The notes: generated by a model not told the origin, from the letters alone. A stretch of DNA of 64,000 nucleotides from Rhizobium sp. BK313 (GCF_014193655.1 NZ_JACHZQ010000001.1:930001-994000); one strand, 5' to 3'. Positions 1 through 9,645 are shown, numbered from the stretch's first letter. Numbers and translations: made by a program.

Positions 1-411
1 GTGATTTCCGAACTGTTCCCCCGACAGTTGGCGCGGACATAAAGCGTCGGAACTCAAAAACTCAGGCGCGGGACGCCTGGTTTAGATGTCGTTTTCGATG
101 CCCTGCGCGAATACCGCAAGGCAGGAGTACGCATCCAAACGACCAAAAGGATCTTCCTTGGCAGCCCGGCGCTCTTTGATGTGTCGGCCGCCGAAGCTCG
201 AGCGGGAAACCTGCGGTGATCTGGTGGAATCCTCCCCTGCAGCCATCGCGCTCAAGGAAGCAACTCTACTGTATTCCGTCGTGTGAATGGGATAATACTA
301 TGACATCATCGTCTAAGTGGAATGGTCGTCCACTAACTGCGTTCACCCAGCCATACCGTCCGGGCATCCGGTTGGGAGGCGAAGCAGCAGTGCCGGGTAG
401 CGGAGAACGCC
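1..411. other. No recognisable gene
   Basis: I find no convincing coding region, RNA gene or stress-type promoter in this stretch. It precedes the sensor kinase gene. Short open frames occur, but none has a ribosome binding site plus recognisable protein content. Confidence 0.5.
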
Positions 412-1869
412 ATGAACCATCTGCCGATCAACGAGAACGACTTAGCCGACATGAACTTCGACGTGCCCGCCGGAACTGGATCGCAACCCCATCCTTTTCA
501 GCATCCCCTGGCACTTCCGGACGTCCTGGAAGCCTTGCCGGAGGCCGTCTACACGACTGATGCCATCGGTCGGATTACGTTCTACAACAAAGCGGCCGCC
601 GCAATGTGGGGCGTCAGTCCTGAGCTCGGAAAGAGTGAGTTTTGCGGCTCCTGGAAACTCTATTGGCCCGATGGGACGCCACTTCCGCACGCCGAATGCC
701 CCATGGCGACCGCATTGAAGGAGCAACGTCCAATCAGAGGGCGTGAGGCGATTGCCGAGCGGCCGGATGGCACGCGTATCCCGTTCCTCGCATTCCCAAC
801 GCCGATCTTTGACGCGGCCGGGAACCTTATCGGCGCCGTCAACATGCTTGTCGATCTGACGGATCGCACAATTGCGGAGGAGGCCGCCCAACGGTTCGCG
901 GCGATCGTTGAATCCTCCGACGATGCGATCCTCGCAAAAGACCTGAACGGCAAAATCATCACCTGGAACGGCGGCGCCGAGCGGCTGTTCGGCTACACGG
1001 CGGAGGAAGCAATCGGCCAGCCCATTGTCATGCTCATTCCGCTGGACCGGCAGAGTGAGGAGCCGGATATTCTGGCTCGCGTGCGCCGTGGCGAACGCAT
1101 TGATCACTATGAAACCATTCGGCGACGCAAGGACGGCAGCCTCGTCGAAATATCGCTATCGGTCTCGCCGATCAAAAATCGCGAAGGTCGTGTAATCGGC
1201 GCATCCAAGATCGCACGCGATATAACCGAGCGGCGGCGCGCTGAAGAGCAGCAACATCTTTTGATCAGGGAGATGGATCATCGCGTCAAAAATCTATTTG
1301 CCCTTGCAAGCAGTGTTGTGTCGTTGAGTGCCCGTACCGCGTCAACGCCTGGCGAACTTGCATCAGCCGTTTCCGCCCGTTTGAATGCATTGGCGCTGGC
1401 GCATGCCTTAACGGTTCCAAGGACGTCCGGCGCAACCAGCAGACATGAGCAGACGACCACGCTGCACGCGCTCATCCAAACGATCGTGGCACCCTATGAT
1501 GTCGGCACCGGCAGCCGGCAATCCCGGGTCGCCGTTACCGGTGCCGATACTGCTATTTCTGGCGCAGCGGTTACGAGCTTCGCCTTGTTGATGCATGAAT
1601 TCGCGACCAACGCCGCAAAATATGGGGCTCTCTCCACCCCTGACGGGCGCGTCGATATCGTATGTGTCGATGAGGGGGACCGCTTTGTCTTGACCTGGAG
1701 TGAAAGCGGCGGGCCGCCCGTCGATCGGCAAACCGACGGCGATGGCTTCGGAAGCGTCCTCGCCAAGGCGACGGTACGAAATCAGCTCGGCGGCGAGATT
1801 TCTCGGGAATGGAACCGCGACGGTCTGTCGATACGCCTTGTGGTCGCATCAGACCGTCTCTGCGCGTAG
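412..1869 (+). CDS. PAS-domain sensor histidine kinase, HWE family
   Basis: A 485-residue cytoplasmic sensor kinase with no membrane segment. Two PAS domains are visible, about residues 35-155 and 165-285, the second ending in the usual PAC-like stretch (ASKIARDITERR). The phospho-acceptor motif EMDHRVKNLFALASS has its histidine at about residue 290. The ATP-binding part follows, with an N-box of the type HEFATNAAKYGALS and a G-box around DGFGSVLAKATVRNQLGG. These are hallmarks of the HWE/HisKA_2 kinases common in Rhizobiales, which often phosphorylate single-domain or PhyR-type regulators. The signal sensed cannot be read from sequence. No response regulator gene is adjacent; a lone receiver gene lies at about 24.8 kb. 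A role feeding the general stress response would fit the many stress promoters here, but that is inference. Stop codon is TAG. Confidence 0.92.
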   Translation: MNHLPINENDLADMNFDVPAGTGSQPHPFQHPLALPDVLEALPEAVYTTDAIGRITFYNKAAAAMWGVSPELGKSEFCGSWKLYWPDGTPLPHAECPMATALKEQRPIRGREAIAERPDGTRIPFLAFPTPIFDAAGNLIGAVNMLVDLTDRTIAEEAAQRFAAIVESSDDAILAKDLNGKIITWNGGAERLFGYTAEEAIGQPIVMLIPLDRQSEEPDILARVRRGERIDHYETIRRRKDGSLVEISLSVSPIKNREGRVIGASKIARDITERRRAEEQQHLLIREMDHRVKNLFALASSVVSLSARTASTPGELASAVSARLNALALAHALTVPRTSGATSRHEQTTTLHALIQTIVAPYDVGTGSRQSRVAVTGADTAISGAAVTSFALLMHEFATNAAKYGALSTPDGRVDIVCVDEGDRFVLTWSESGGPPVDRQTDGDGFGSVLAKATVRNQLGGEISREWNRDGLSIRLVVASDRLCA

Positions 1870-2142
1870 GCCGAGTTCGCTCTAAAGCGTGCTCGGCGTC
1901 TACTGATCTCGAGCGTCGGGATGCCGCTGAGTGCCATTCGGCAAACGATGCAGCCGCGTCAGCCTTAAGTTCCTTCCGACTTCCTGGCGAGGAAAAACGC
2001 TCCCGCTGAGCAACAAAGCAAGCTTGCAAACAAAAAGCCCCACTTCGGATGAGGCTAAGCACCGTGCGGAAGTGAGCTAGGTTAGATAACTCACCGGGAG
2101 GACGTCCCAAGAATTTCTTTATTCCATCTGCGATCGATGCAT
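1870..2142. other. Intergenic, nothing recognised
   Basis: No protein or RNA gene recognised between the kinase gene and the minus-strand terminator at about 2.15 kb. Confidence 0.4.
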
Positions 2143-2177
2143 AAAAAGCCCCCGCCTACGCGGGCTTCGGCGGGGGG
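2143..2177 (-). terminator. Intrinsic terminator
   Basis: The stem CCCCCGCC (2149-2156) pairs with GGCGGGGG (2169-2176). Read on the minus strand it is followed by a T run (from the A run at 2143-2147). It implies transcription arriving from the right on the minus strand. Confidence 0.7.
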
Positions 2178-2274
2178 AGGAAATATCGCAGTAAACGAAT
2201 TTAGAAGTGACGAATTCAAGATCAAAGTCAAAACCGCGAGCCAAGAGCCCTGTTCGACCAGTTTGGGTAACTTT

Positions 2275-2475
2275 TTATTTCCGCGTGGGCTCGTTGTCGT
2301 CTTCGTGCCTGGAGTCACGTTGGCCACTTCCGTGAGGCCTTTCCCGGTCACCTTTGAACAAAGCCGCACATATCTCTGCATAAGGGCGACCTGTGACAGC
2401 CTTCTCTGGCGTTTGCCAATGTCGGGTTTCCCAGACCTTTTTGACGGACCGACTCACTTTCGAGACTTCCACCAT
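2275..2475 (-). CDS. Small hypothetical protein
   Basis: A 66-residue basic, hydrophilic reading frame just upstream, in its own direction, of the minus-strand terminator at 2143-2177. The terminator is the main reason to suspect a gene. I do not recognise the sequence and see no clear ribosome binding site. An overlapping frame (2091-2381) is equally open, so a frameshifted or different gene is possible. Confidence 0.3.
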   Translation of the reverse strand: MVEVSKVSRSVKKVWETRHWQTPEKAVTGRPYAEICAALFKGDRERPHGSGQRDSRHEDDNEPTRK

Positions 2476-2769
2476 GGAAGTGCAAGTCCTTCTATTCCGA
2501 TGCAGCAATCGTTTGCAGCGCCAACTTCGGGATCTCGCGATCGAGCAATTGCAGCGATCTTTGCCCGATGAGACGGGTGATCACGCGTCGCGTCGGGAGA
2601 CTCGCGGGTGGTTTCCTCGTCAAAAGGCGTGTGTTGTCGGCTAGCAGATCCCCCGCGATCACGCTGGCGCCAGATGAAGCTGTAGGGCGTGGCATGGCTG
2701 ACGGGAAGGACCAGCTGAATTCGTTTGTGCCCCAGCCGGAAAGCCAGGCAATTCGCACGGACGCCTCGC

Positions 2770-3800
2770 CTAGATGTGCTTGAGCGCCTGGCGCAAGGAG
2801 CCAAAACGCAGACGATAGTGGGCCGGGGTCAGGCCCGTTTCGCGTCGAAAAAGGCGGCTGAAGAAGCTTGCATCCTCGTATCCCATTTCGTTGGCGATGG
2901 CTTCGATCGGCAGATCGGTTGTTTCCAGCACCTGTTTGGCTTCCTCGAGACGCAGCGCGTGCACGTAGCTGAGCGGTTTCATGCCTGCGGCCTTGGTGAA
3001 GCGGCGGATGAACGAGCGTTCCGGAAGGCCGGAAAGGGCAACCATCGCGGCGACCGGGCTCTGAACCTTATAGTTCATCGCCAACCACTCCTGGCATCTG
3101 TTGATCGCCGCATCCGTCGTCTGCCGGAGGCTCATGAGCGACGCGAAGGGCTGCTGTCCCATGTCATGCCATTGCAGCATATACACCTTGGCAACCTCCA
3201 TCGCTTCCTTCAGGCCGACAAACCGCGCGATCAGATAGAGTGCGAGATCCTGCCAGCTCGATCCACCCCCTGCCTGACAATGCGTTGCGCCTCGCCACTC
3301 AGCACAAGCGACCGATTCACCCTGACCTTGACGCCTGGATAGTTGTTGGTGAGTGTCGCGATATAACCCCAATGGATCGTCGCCTCGCAATTGAAGAGTA
3401 GCCCGGCCTCGCCAAGCAAGACAGCACCGGAACAGGCGCTGGCCAGCATCGCGCCATCGTCGTGGGATTGCTTCAGCCAACTTGCTTCAGGTTCATACAT
3501 CCCCGCGACGCTTTTGCCCGGATTGACGAAGAAATCCGGGATGCACACGATATCGGGTGAAGGGCAGTCGCTGAAACCATAGTCCGGCTTCACCCAGATG
3601 CCATTCGCAGCCGCGAAGCCGTCGGTTGAACGCGCGACGACATAGGGACGCATGCGCTGTTCTCCCGCTTGGCCCGTTACGATGAACGACCAATCTCGCC
3701 CAGGTGAAGAAAACAGGTCGAACATGCCGAACAACGCGGAGGCCGTGACCTCCGGCACCGCGAGAATGGCGACATTGATACGATTGTCTTGGCCGCGCAT
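2770..3800 (-). pseudogene. GlxA-type AraC-family regulator, frameshifted
   Basis: Two overlapping frames together make one regulator of the GlxA class: an N-terminal DJ-1/PfpI-like amidase domain (from 3800, with SACSGAVLLGEAGLL around the nucleophile elbow) and a C-terminal AraC-type double helix-turn-helix domain (ending about 2770, with EAIANEMGYEDASFFSRLFRR). The frame is lost in the run of five C at 3266-3270 (five G on the coding strand). One extra G restores the continuous family motif RQGGGSSWQDLALYLIARF. So the gene is either a one-base pseudogene or a sequencing error. It is divergent from the FAD-linked oxidoreductase at 3890, with an 89-base gap. That arrangement is typical of a regulator controlling its neighbour, but the inducer is unknown. 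Confidence 0.85.
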
Positions 3801-3889
3801 GGCAGAAATGACCGCCTTTCAGCATTTTCGACTTTAGACCCAAACCTCCGGATGTACTAGGCTCCTGCGCACCAAGAGGAGATCTGGAT

Positions 3890-5266
3890 ATGACCCATGA
3901 AGAACTCCGCAGCACATTACACGGTGAACTGCTCGAACCTGGAAGCGCCGGTTACGACGCTGCGCGGATAGTATGGAATGGGATGATCGACAGACGGCCC
4001 GCTCTGATTGTCCGATGCCGCAATGCCGCCGACGTTGTGGCGTCGGTAAACCACGCTCGCACCCAGGGGCTCGCCATCGCCGTTCGCAGCGGCGGACACA
4101 ATGTCGCCGGTTACGCCGTCTGCGATGGCGGGTTGATGATTGACATGTCGCAGATGAACTCCGTTCGCGTCGCCCCCGGACTCGATCGGGCAAACGTTGA
4201 AGGGGGAGCCACCTGGGGCGATGTCGATGCAGCAACCACGCCATTCGCACGCGCCACACCTGGCGGGCTGATTTCGATGACGGGGGTGGCCGGACTGACG
4301 CTGTCCGGCGGCATCGGCTGGCTGCGGGGTACTCACGGTCTGAGCTGCGACAATCTGATATCCGCTGATTTGGTCACTGCCAGAGGGGACCTTATCCGTG
4401 CGAGCGACAGCGAAAACACAGATCTGCTTTGGGCGCTAAAGGGCGGCGGCGGAAATTTCGGCATCGTCGTGAACTTCGAATTCCGCCTCCATCCGATCGC
4501 GGACGAGATCATGTTCTGTGCTCCCGCCTATCCCGAGGAGCACGCCAGAGATATCCTCCCGCAATGGCGGGACTACATGGCCACGGCACCGGACGAAGTC
4601 AGCGGCCTTGCGGAATTCTCCACCATACCCACTGATCCGGCCTATCCTGAGGAGACATGGGGCAGGCGTGTGCTCGCCCTTGCCACGGTCTACGACGGTC
4701 CGGCCGACGAGGGTGAGTGCGCGACCCGGCCGCTGCGCAGCCTTGGCGAACCGTTGTTGGATTTCAGCGGCCGCACGCGGTATCGTGTGCTCCAGAGGAT
4801 CTATGATGGGCTGTTCCCCAAGGGCCGAGACCGCTGCTATTGGAAATCGACTTACCTTTCCGGTCTCGATGATGATGTCATCGGCGCGATGATCAATCGG
4901 TTGGCAAAACGGCCCTCCGATATGACCTACGCTTCGATCTGGAAATTCGGCGGTGCGGTCCAGCGTGTCGCAGCCGATGCCACCGCCTTTGGTGATCGCT
5001 CCATGCCGTTCATGCTCAGCCTCGATGCGATCTGGTCCGATCCTGCAGATGATGATGCCAACATCGGTTGGGTTCGCGAGTCTTGGCGCGACATGCAGCC
5101 CCATTCCACGGGCCGGCTCTATCTCAACTTTCCCGGCCTGGGAGAGGGCGACAGGCTGGTTCGAGATGCTTTCGGTGCTAAAACCTATGCACGGCTTCAG
5201 CAGGTCAAACGTGCCTACGACCCGGATAACATCTTCCAAATGAACCAGAATGTTCTGCCGCATTGA
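3890..5266 (+). CDS. FAD-linked oxidoreductase, berberine-bridge-like
   Basis: A 458-residue member of the PCMH/BBE oxidoreductases. The FAD_binding_4 domain covers about residues 35-180. The motif AVRSGGHNVAGY carries the histidine expected to link 8-alpha to FAD, and the glycine-rich stretch VAGLTLSGGIGW and GGGGNFGIV follow. The BBE C-terminal motif is YDPDNIFQMNQNVLP. At the place where bicovalent members have a second flavin-linking cysteine I see GGLISMTGVAG, with no cysteine, so single histidyl attachment is expected. Substrates in this family include sugars, alcohols and polycyclic compounds, and the sequence does not choose among them. There is no signal peptide, so it is probably cytoplasmic. 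A ribosome binding site (aagaggag) precedes the ATG. The divergent GlxA-type regulator is the likely controller. Confidence 0.92.
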   Translation: MTHEELRSTLHGELLEPGSAGYDAARIVWNGMIDRRPALIVRCRNAADVVASVNHARTQGLAIAVRSGGHNVAGYAVCDGGLMIDMSQMNSVRVAPGLDRANVEGGATWGDVDAATTPFARATPGGLISMTGVAGLTLSGGIGWLRGTHGLSCDNLISADLVTARGDLIRASDSENTDLLWALKGGGGNFGIVVNFEFRLHPIADEIMFCAPAYPEEHARDILPQWRDYMATAPDEVSGLAEFSTIPTDPAYPEETWGRRVLALATVYDGPADEGECATRPLRSLGEPLLDFSGRTRYRVLQRIYDGLFPKGRDRCYWKSTYLSGLDDDVIGAMINRLAKRPSDMTYASIWKFGGAVQRVAADATAFGDRSMPFMLSLDAIWSDPADDDANIGWVRESWRDMQPHSTGRLYLNFPGLGEGDRLVRDAFGAKTYARLQQVKRAYDPDNIFQMNQNVLPH

Positions 5267-5369
5267 GGTTCATCCGGTCACAGACTTTGAAGCTTTGCCC
5301 ATGTACGTCGCGAGATCATGTTGCTGGAAGGATTGCAGCCGGACGATTTCCTCGAGAGGCGGTCATTGA

Positions 5370-5475
5370 GTGAGATTGCCGGATAAGCTCGCCGAGGGGC
5401 TACCTGTCGAGCGCGGGACAGCCCTACACTCGAATGGCCATCTCTCGTATGCTCGAACGACAGTCGGAAGCCAAA
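5370..5475 (+). pseudogene. Possible serine-recombinase C-terminal scrap
   Basis: One frame here reads RGYLSSAGQPYTRMAISRMLE, which resembles the short C-terminal motif of resolvases (G..s..G..y....v..mL). It resembles the end of the clearer resolvase relic 350 bases downstream (AVSRMLERLEE). No catalytic domain is present. The identification rests on this one motif. Confidence 0.35.
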
Positions 5476-5671
5476 GGACGTCTTAGTGGTTGGCGTGCAG
5501 GGTGGAGCCCAGCCATTCCGGTCAATGGCCACGCGGGGGTGGGGTGGAAAGGGCCTACTTCTCTCACAAAAATCGTGGAACAAAGCCCATCCGCAGCGAT
5601 TTAAACCCGCCAGGGTATGGGTTTGATTGCCCACCCCGACAAATCCCGCCCTTGAGGCGCCTCATGGTAGG

Positions 5672-5892
5672 ATGACGATTTTGAAGCAGTATGTCGTCTA
5701 CACCTGGGTCTCGGCGCGGGAGCAGCAGAAATCCGGTCTGGTGGCCCAGTTGGCGGGACCGATGCCGAACAGGGTCTCTCCCTGCAGGCGATATCCGAGC
5801 TGAACGACATGAATGTGCCGACTAGCCGAAATGGAAAATAGGATGCCAAGGCGGTCAGCCGGATGCTGGAACGGTTGGAGGAGAAGGCATGA
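5672..5892 (+). pseudogene. Resolvase/invertase-type serine recombinase, remnant
   Basis: The start MTILKQYVVYTWVSAREQQKS matches the N-terminus of serine recombinases (VYTRVSTxEQ, where the S is the nucleophile). The frame then jumps to a resolvase C-terminal motif, SLQAISELNDMNVPTSRNGK, followed by DAKAVSRMLERLEEKA. Most of the catalytic domain is missing, the two pieces are in different frames, and a TAG replaces the expected Trp in the NGKWDAKAV context. This is a dead recombinase left by a mobile element. A possible second scrap lies at about 5.4 kb. Confidence 0.75.
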
Positions 5893-5923
5893 GAGGAAGA
5901 TTGTCGAGGAAGTCCGGGCTAAG

Positions 5924-6268
5924 ATGAGTGCTAACCACAAGGCTCGCTGGACCCCCGAAAAGCGCAAGGAGGCCAGCGTCAAGGCCAAGGTGCGGGCCCA
6001 GGTGCGGACCCAGACGCGAATTGCCAGCGAAAAGGAGTTCCGCCGGCTGAAGGCTATTTTGCCGCCGCTCCGGCAGAAGGCCTACAACGAATGCTTCGCC
6101 AACAAATGGCCCTACGTCAACCTGGATGAACGCCGGTTCGGCTGGGATGGCGAGTTCTACTGGGGGCGCTGGTGCGGCAGTTGTGGGCCACCTCGCGAGG
6201 AGCCGCTCAGCGACGTGGTCCGAGACAGAACGCGAATTATGTCAAGCTGCAGCGCTGGCGGCGGATAA
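5924..6268 (+). CDS. Hypothetical basic protein
   Basis: A 114-residue frame with a very basic, lysine- and arginine-rich N-terminal half (ARWTPEKRKEASVKAKVRA) and an aromatic C-terminal half (KWPYVNLDERRFGWDGEFYWG). I do not recognise a family. It follows the resolvase relic directly, and the next 250 bases look like a further frame-broken small gene, so this may itself be a fragment left by a mobile element. Confidence 0.4.
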   Translation: MSANHKARWTPEKRKEASVKAKVRAQVRTQTRIASEKEFRRLKAILPPLRQKAYNECFANKWPYVNLDERRFGWDGEFYWGRWCGSCGPPREEPLSDVVRDRTRIMSSCSAGGG

Positions 6269-6302
6269 AGGGATCAACTGCGAAGGTAGAGGGAACGATG
6301 CA

Positions 6303-6525
6303 ATGAACAACGAAACACAGACGAAAATCACCGAGTACGAGCGCGCCTACCTCGTCTTGTTGGCATTGCAGGCAGGCCCCAAGTGGTCGAACTCGTCTGC
6401 CTGCTGATACTGGCGGCCGAGGAGGCGGCAAGAAGACCGAGGCGCGCCGGCTTCAGTGTTGCGCAAGGCGGTGCGGACGGTCGATGATTCGATCGCGCTG
6501 GTTTATGGCGAAGTGCCGCAATGAC
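6303..6525 (+). pseudogene. Broken small hypothetical gene
   Basis: A frame starting MNNETQTKITEYERAYLVLL is well formed but breaks after about 30 codons. Continuations in the other two frames (QVVELVCLLILAAEEAAR, then RKAVRTVDDSIALVYGEVPQ) suggest one small gene with two indels. Function unknown. Confidence 0.3.
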
Positions 6526-6533
6526 GGATGGCC

Positions 6534-6943
6534 CCGCCCTGCTGTAAATGGCGGGTATACTCGAGAACGCCTTCAAAAAGCTCTTTGAATTGTATCCATT
6601 GGATTGGCCTTTATGAACGTACATACTAGTCAAGGGACGAGATTCCGGGGGATCGACCGAACGACCCTGGGGCAACGTAGTTGGCGGCACGCGGGCGTGG
6701 AAGTACGAGCACGCTGATCAAGTCCTGGCGATGCGCGCTGCGTGCTACCGAGCGAGCCTTAGCGGATCTCAAATCCTAGTGATCAGGGAGACTGGTTTAC
6801 TTCCCCATTGGTTGACACTTGACGAACAGAAGAGAAATTTGCCTCCGCAATTAGCTGTCGTCGATACCGTGGCTCAGCCGCTAGCGGGGCATTAGAGAAA
6901 TTTAGATAGACGGTGGCGGAAATTCGCCTTCCAAATCCAATCG
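6534..6943. other. Intergenic, nothing recognised
   Basis: About 400 bases without a supported gene, separating the recombinase debris from the minus-strand envelope gene. Confidence 0.4.
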
Positions 6944-7711
6944 CTAGGGCCTTTCGCGTTCATAGAAGCTACCTGGCCGGACAAACATGTTCAAACGCAT
7001 CCTCACCGAGACGACAGCTCCGGTAATAAGGCGTCTTCGCACTGGTTGATCGCCAAGCGGCATGATCTTCTCGGAAATAATGCTGGAATACTCTTGAGTC
7101 GCTTGGTTGCCTCCGACCACAACAATGCGCTCCTCATCCACGAAGCGCCTGAAAAAGGCGACGTGGCCTAGTCCGATATTCTGGCCCTTAGGTTCGCTGA
7201 AGCAGGTGAAGATCGCCACGTCGCCTTCTTGGGGACGATCGACAGCGGCAAATGCCGGTGGCAGAAATGATTGAGAGGATGCGCTCAAACTGCCCGCTCC
7301 GCCGTTGCGGCAAATGCAAAAATTGATGAATGCGGCACACCATGGAATCGGATCATTATTGGAGTAAGGCGATGTAGGCTTGAGAAACTCGGCGATCAAA
7401 GGGTTTAAGGACGCAGGCGGCGGACGCTGGGAAATGACTGTCGGCTTTGTGTCGAAGTAGCGATCGATAAAACTCTGCGCTATGTCGATCGGGCGCGGCC
7501 CACTCGGCGTCAAATCGATGATGTCGCGAGCTTGTTTGATCTCGACCATGGTCGGCTTCGAGCGCTCTACGGAAGGCTTTGCTGACGCCGTAGGCGCCGG
7601 ATACTGAAGCTGTAAAATAGGTTCCCGGCCGACTTTCCGTGCGAAAATGGAGTCCGGCCGGAGCGTCGGAAAAGCTGCCATCAATGCTACGAGCGTCCGT
7701 CGCGTGATCAT
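6944..7711 (-). CDS. Exported CHAP/NlpC-P60-like peptidoglycan amidase
   Basis: 255 residues. The N-terminus has a twin-arginine-like start (ITRRTLVALMAAF), so export is likely. The C-terminal half matches the TIGR02594/CHAP type of cysteine peptidase: PIPWCAAFINF with the probable nucleophile Cys125, LGHVAFFRRF with the probable catalytic His183, and VVVGGNQATQ near the end. These enzymes cleave cell-wall peptides or amides, usually outside the cytoplasmic membrane. A perfect general-stress promoter (GGAAC-N16-CGTT) lies about 50 bases upstream, so induction in stress or stationary phase is expected. The low-complexity linker between signal and domain (about residues 25-70) has no recognised function. 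Substrate specificity is not readable. Confidence 0.75.
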   Translation of the reverse strand: MITRRTLVALMAAFPTLRPDSIFARKVGREPILQLQYPAPTASAKPSVERSKPTMVEIKQARDIIDLTPSGPRPIDIAQSFIDRYFDTKPTVISQRPPPASLNPLIAEFLKPTSPYSNNDPIPWCAAFINFCICRNGGAGSLSASSQSFLPPAFAAVDRPQEGDVAIFTCFSEPKGQNIGLGHVAFFRRFVDEERIVVVGGNQATQEYSSIISEKIMPLGDQPVRRRLITGAVVSVRMRLNMFVRPGSFYERERP

Positions 7712-7762
7712 CGCTCTTTCTCATGAACGGCCCAGCGTTCAGTCTTAAAGCCAGCCTAAAAT

Positions 7763-7787
7763 AACGTGCAATCAAGGGCCCTGTTCC
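7763..7787 (-). promoter_or_regulatory. EcfG-type general stress promoter
   Basis: On the minus strand: GGAAC (7787-7783), 16 bases, CGTT (7766-7763), a perfect match. It lies about 50 bases upstream of the amidase start at 7711. Confidence 0.75.
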
Positions 7788-7969
7788 ACAGTGCAAATAG
7801 CTGATCCTTCTTTGCTGCAGCGTTGAAAACTCCCCGGGGAGGATACGGCCGACCACGATGGGAGGGTGGGTATCCGCTTCGACACGCGCTCCATGGCGAT
7901 TCCTCCGCCGCCATTGTTCCCCCTGACGCCAATGCTTCCGCGGCAGGTGCGGCCGTCGGCGAAATGAGA

Positions 7970-8140
7970 CTAGTTGGCAGCTTTGTTGCCGCTGGCACCA
8001 GCTTTGAGGACGGCGTGGCCACTTGAATCCATGGCTTGCCCCGTCTCTTTCGCGTCCCTCGCCATGCCGCGCATCGTGTTGGCGCATGCCGAGAGCGCGA
8101 GCAGCGCTACCAGGACTGTAGCGATCGACGGCCGAAACAT
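7970..8140 (-). CDS. Entericidin EcnA/B-family lipoprotein
   Basis: A 56-residue lipoprotein. A short hydrophobic signal ends in the lipobox LSAC, so Cys19 would be lipidated. The mature part NTMRGMARDAKETGQAMDSS is characteristic of entericidins, small envelope lipoproteins of antidote/toxin fame in enterobacteria and common single genes in Rhizobiales. The ATG at 8140 is preceded by GGAGGA at a good distance, which decides against the longer frame starting at 8215. It sits between the amidase and a decayed CHAD gene, all on the minus strand. Confidence 0.85.
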   Translation of the reverse strand: MFRPSIATVLVALLALSACANTMRGMARDAKETGQAMDSSGHAVLKAGASGNKAAN

Positions 8141-8205
8141 CTGAAAATCCTCCGCTCCGCCGAGCCCGCGCGCCTCATAGAAGCGGTGGGTGACGCCGAC
8201 TGTGT

Positions 8206-8575
8206 TCACCGCCAAAATCGCTTCGCGTCTAGAACGTTGTCAAGAGAAGCCTGTGCTTGGTCTATCAGAGCACCCTTGTCCGCATGGGAGGCGACACTGT
8301 CACAAGCTGGGTGGTTAGTCAGGCCATGCTTTCGTAAAACATTAGGACCGGTCGCAAGGTCGTTCAGCAATCCAAGATAGTCCTGAAGCTTCGCCATTGC
8401 GCCAATGAGAAATCGGTGACGACGGATGCCACGCTTGTCGCCAAAAAGAAGTTCGAAGAACTAGGCCACGTATCGCAGCTTCTTCGCATCCTTACGAGCC
8501 TCGTGGCGTTGCTGGTCGTCGACCGAGCGCTTGCCCGTGCTTCTTCAGCTTCTTGGGCGTCCGGTTGAGTGTCAT
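8206..8575 (-). pseudogene. CHAD-domain protein remnant
   Basis: The fragment HEARKDAKKLRYVA-stop-FFELLFG, followed by AKLQDYLGLLNDLATGPNVL, is the C-terminal part of a CHAD domain (conserved histidine alpha-helical, polyphosphate-binding). The expected Glu/Gln before FFELLFG is a TAG at 8461-8463, and a frameshift separates the piece upstream (about 8500-8575). The N-terminal CHAD half and any CYTH domain are absent. This is a relic of a polyphosphate-related protein. Confidence 0.75.
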
Positions 8576-8664
8576 TGCGGCAAATTCCGCCGTGCTTTCA
8601 GGGCAATATTGTGGGTAGCCATTGAACTTTCATCCCCGTTGAGTGTTTCGATGTATCAGCGAGG

Positions 8665-8916
8665 ATGACGATGACGACGTTTTTCTTCACAACGACCGAT
8701 AAGGATGGAGTCATCGTTGGCGATACCGGCTATGACTATCCGGATCTCATCGCCGCCATCGCGCAGGCGAAGGCGACGTTGGCCGAGATGGCGTCAGACA
8801 ACATACCGTTGCAAGCTGGTGATGTCTTGTCGGTCTCGATCGAAAACGTGCGGCGAGACACAGTCGCCACAATGCGCCTCGTGTTTCAGATTGAATTCCC
8901 AACCAGCGCTGTCTAG
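8665..8916 (+). CDS. DUF6894-family small protein
   Basis: 83 residues. The start TMTTFFFTTTDKDGVIVGDTG and the acidic pattern D-x-P-D-L-x-x-A (YDYPDLIAAIAQAKATLAEM) match the DUF6894 fold, a short beta-rich start followed by a helix and a final strand (MRLVFQIEF). A more typical member is at 46293. The function of the family is unknown; members are widespread in Rhizobiales and often appear with stress genes. No membrane segment. Confidence 0.7.
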   Translation: MTMTTFFFTTTDKDGVIVGDTGYDYPDLIAAIAQAKATLAEMASDNIPLQAGDVLSVSIENVRRDTVATMRLVFQIEFPTSAV

Positions 8917-9291
8917 CCCCGACCCATCACCGGGATGCCATACAGCTCCAGGTCGCGGATATCCCTTGGACTGACACAACTTCTTCGCTGAGGATCTTAA
9001 CTTCAGCGTGTTACTTCGCGGGTGGCCGAGGTATCCGTAAGGTGCAATGGTGTGCTGCATCTGCTGCCGACATGACCCGGCTGACGGCTTGCCGTTCTTC
9101 GGCGACTGATGATCCACTATCGGCCGCGTTGGATCCACCGGCTGAGTTGCGAGCTATAATTCCAACAGCCTTCCTTGCTTTACGAACGCTATTGAGCTCC
9201 AGCGGATTCTTCTGATGCACGCGGAACATAAGCGCCCTCACTTGATTAGGTTTGCAGACTTCAATTCAGAAGACGACAGCGAGGAACTCCA

Positions 9292-9606
9292 ATGAGGAAA
9301 ATTTTGCTGATTTCGACCGCTCTTCTTATGGTCGCATCGGCTGGCTTTGCACAAACCGAGCAGCCGACGGCCACCCAGGAGACGCCTGCGGTCGCAACGC
9401 CCGATACAAAAAACCCCGGGGCGCCGGTGGAGGGCAAGAACAGCTTTACCGAAAGCCAAGCGAGGTCGCGACTGGAGAAGGCGGGTTATTCCAACGTCAC
9501 CAATCTGCAACTCGACGACCAAGGCGTGTGGAGAGCATCCGCAATGAAGGATTCGAAGCCAGTCCAAGTTGCGCTCGACTACCAAGGCAATATCGTCACG
9601 AAGTGA
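9292..9606 (+). CDS. Secreted PepSY-like small protein
   Basis: 104 residues with a clear signal peptide (MRKILLISTALLMVASAGFAQ, cut after Ala-Gln or before it). The mature part contains NSFTESQARSRLEKAGYSNV followed by LDDQGVWRASAMKDSKPVQV and ALDYQGNIV. That is the pattern of PepSY-like periplasmic proteins (a helix ending G-Y-x-x-V, then a W-R-A strand and a D-x-x-G-N-I strand). GAGGAA precedes the start. It is followed after 39 bases by a general stress protein gene, so the two may be co-transcribed. Confidence 0.7.
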   Translation: MRKILLISTALLMVASAGFAQTEQPTATQETPAVATPDTKNPGAPVEGKNSFTESQARSRLEKAGYSNVTNLQLDDQGVWRASAMKDSKPVQVALDYQGNIVTK

Positions 9607-9645
9607 ATACCGGTCGCAATCAGAACACAGAGGAAGGAATATCCC

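Noticed and set aside
2091..2381. Minus-strand frame with a faint ribosomal-protein-L28-like phrase.
   Set aside because: Only a few residues agree and the rest is unrelated; not enough for a call.
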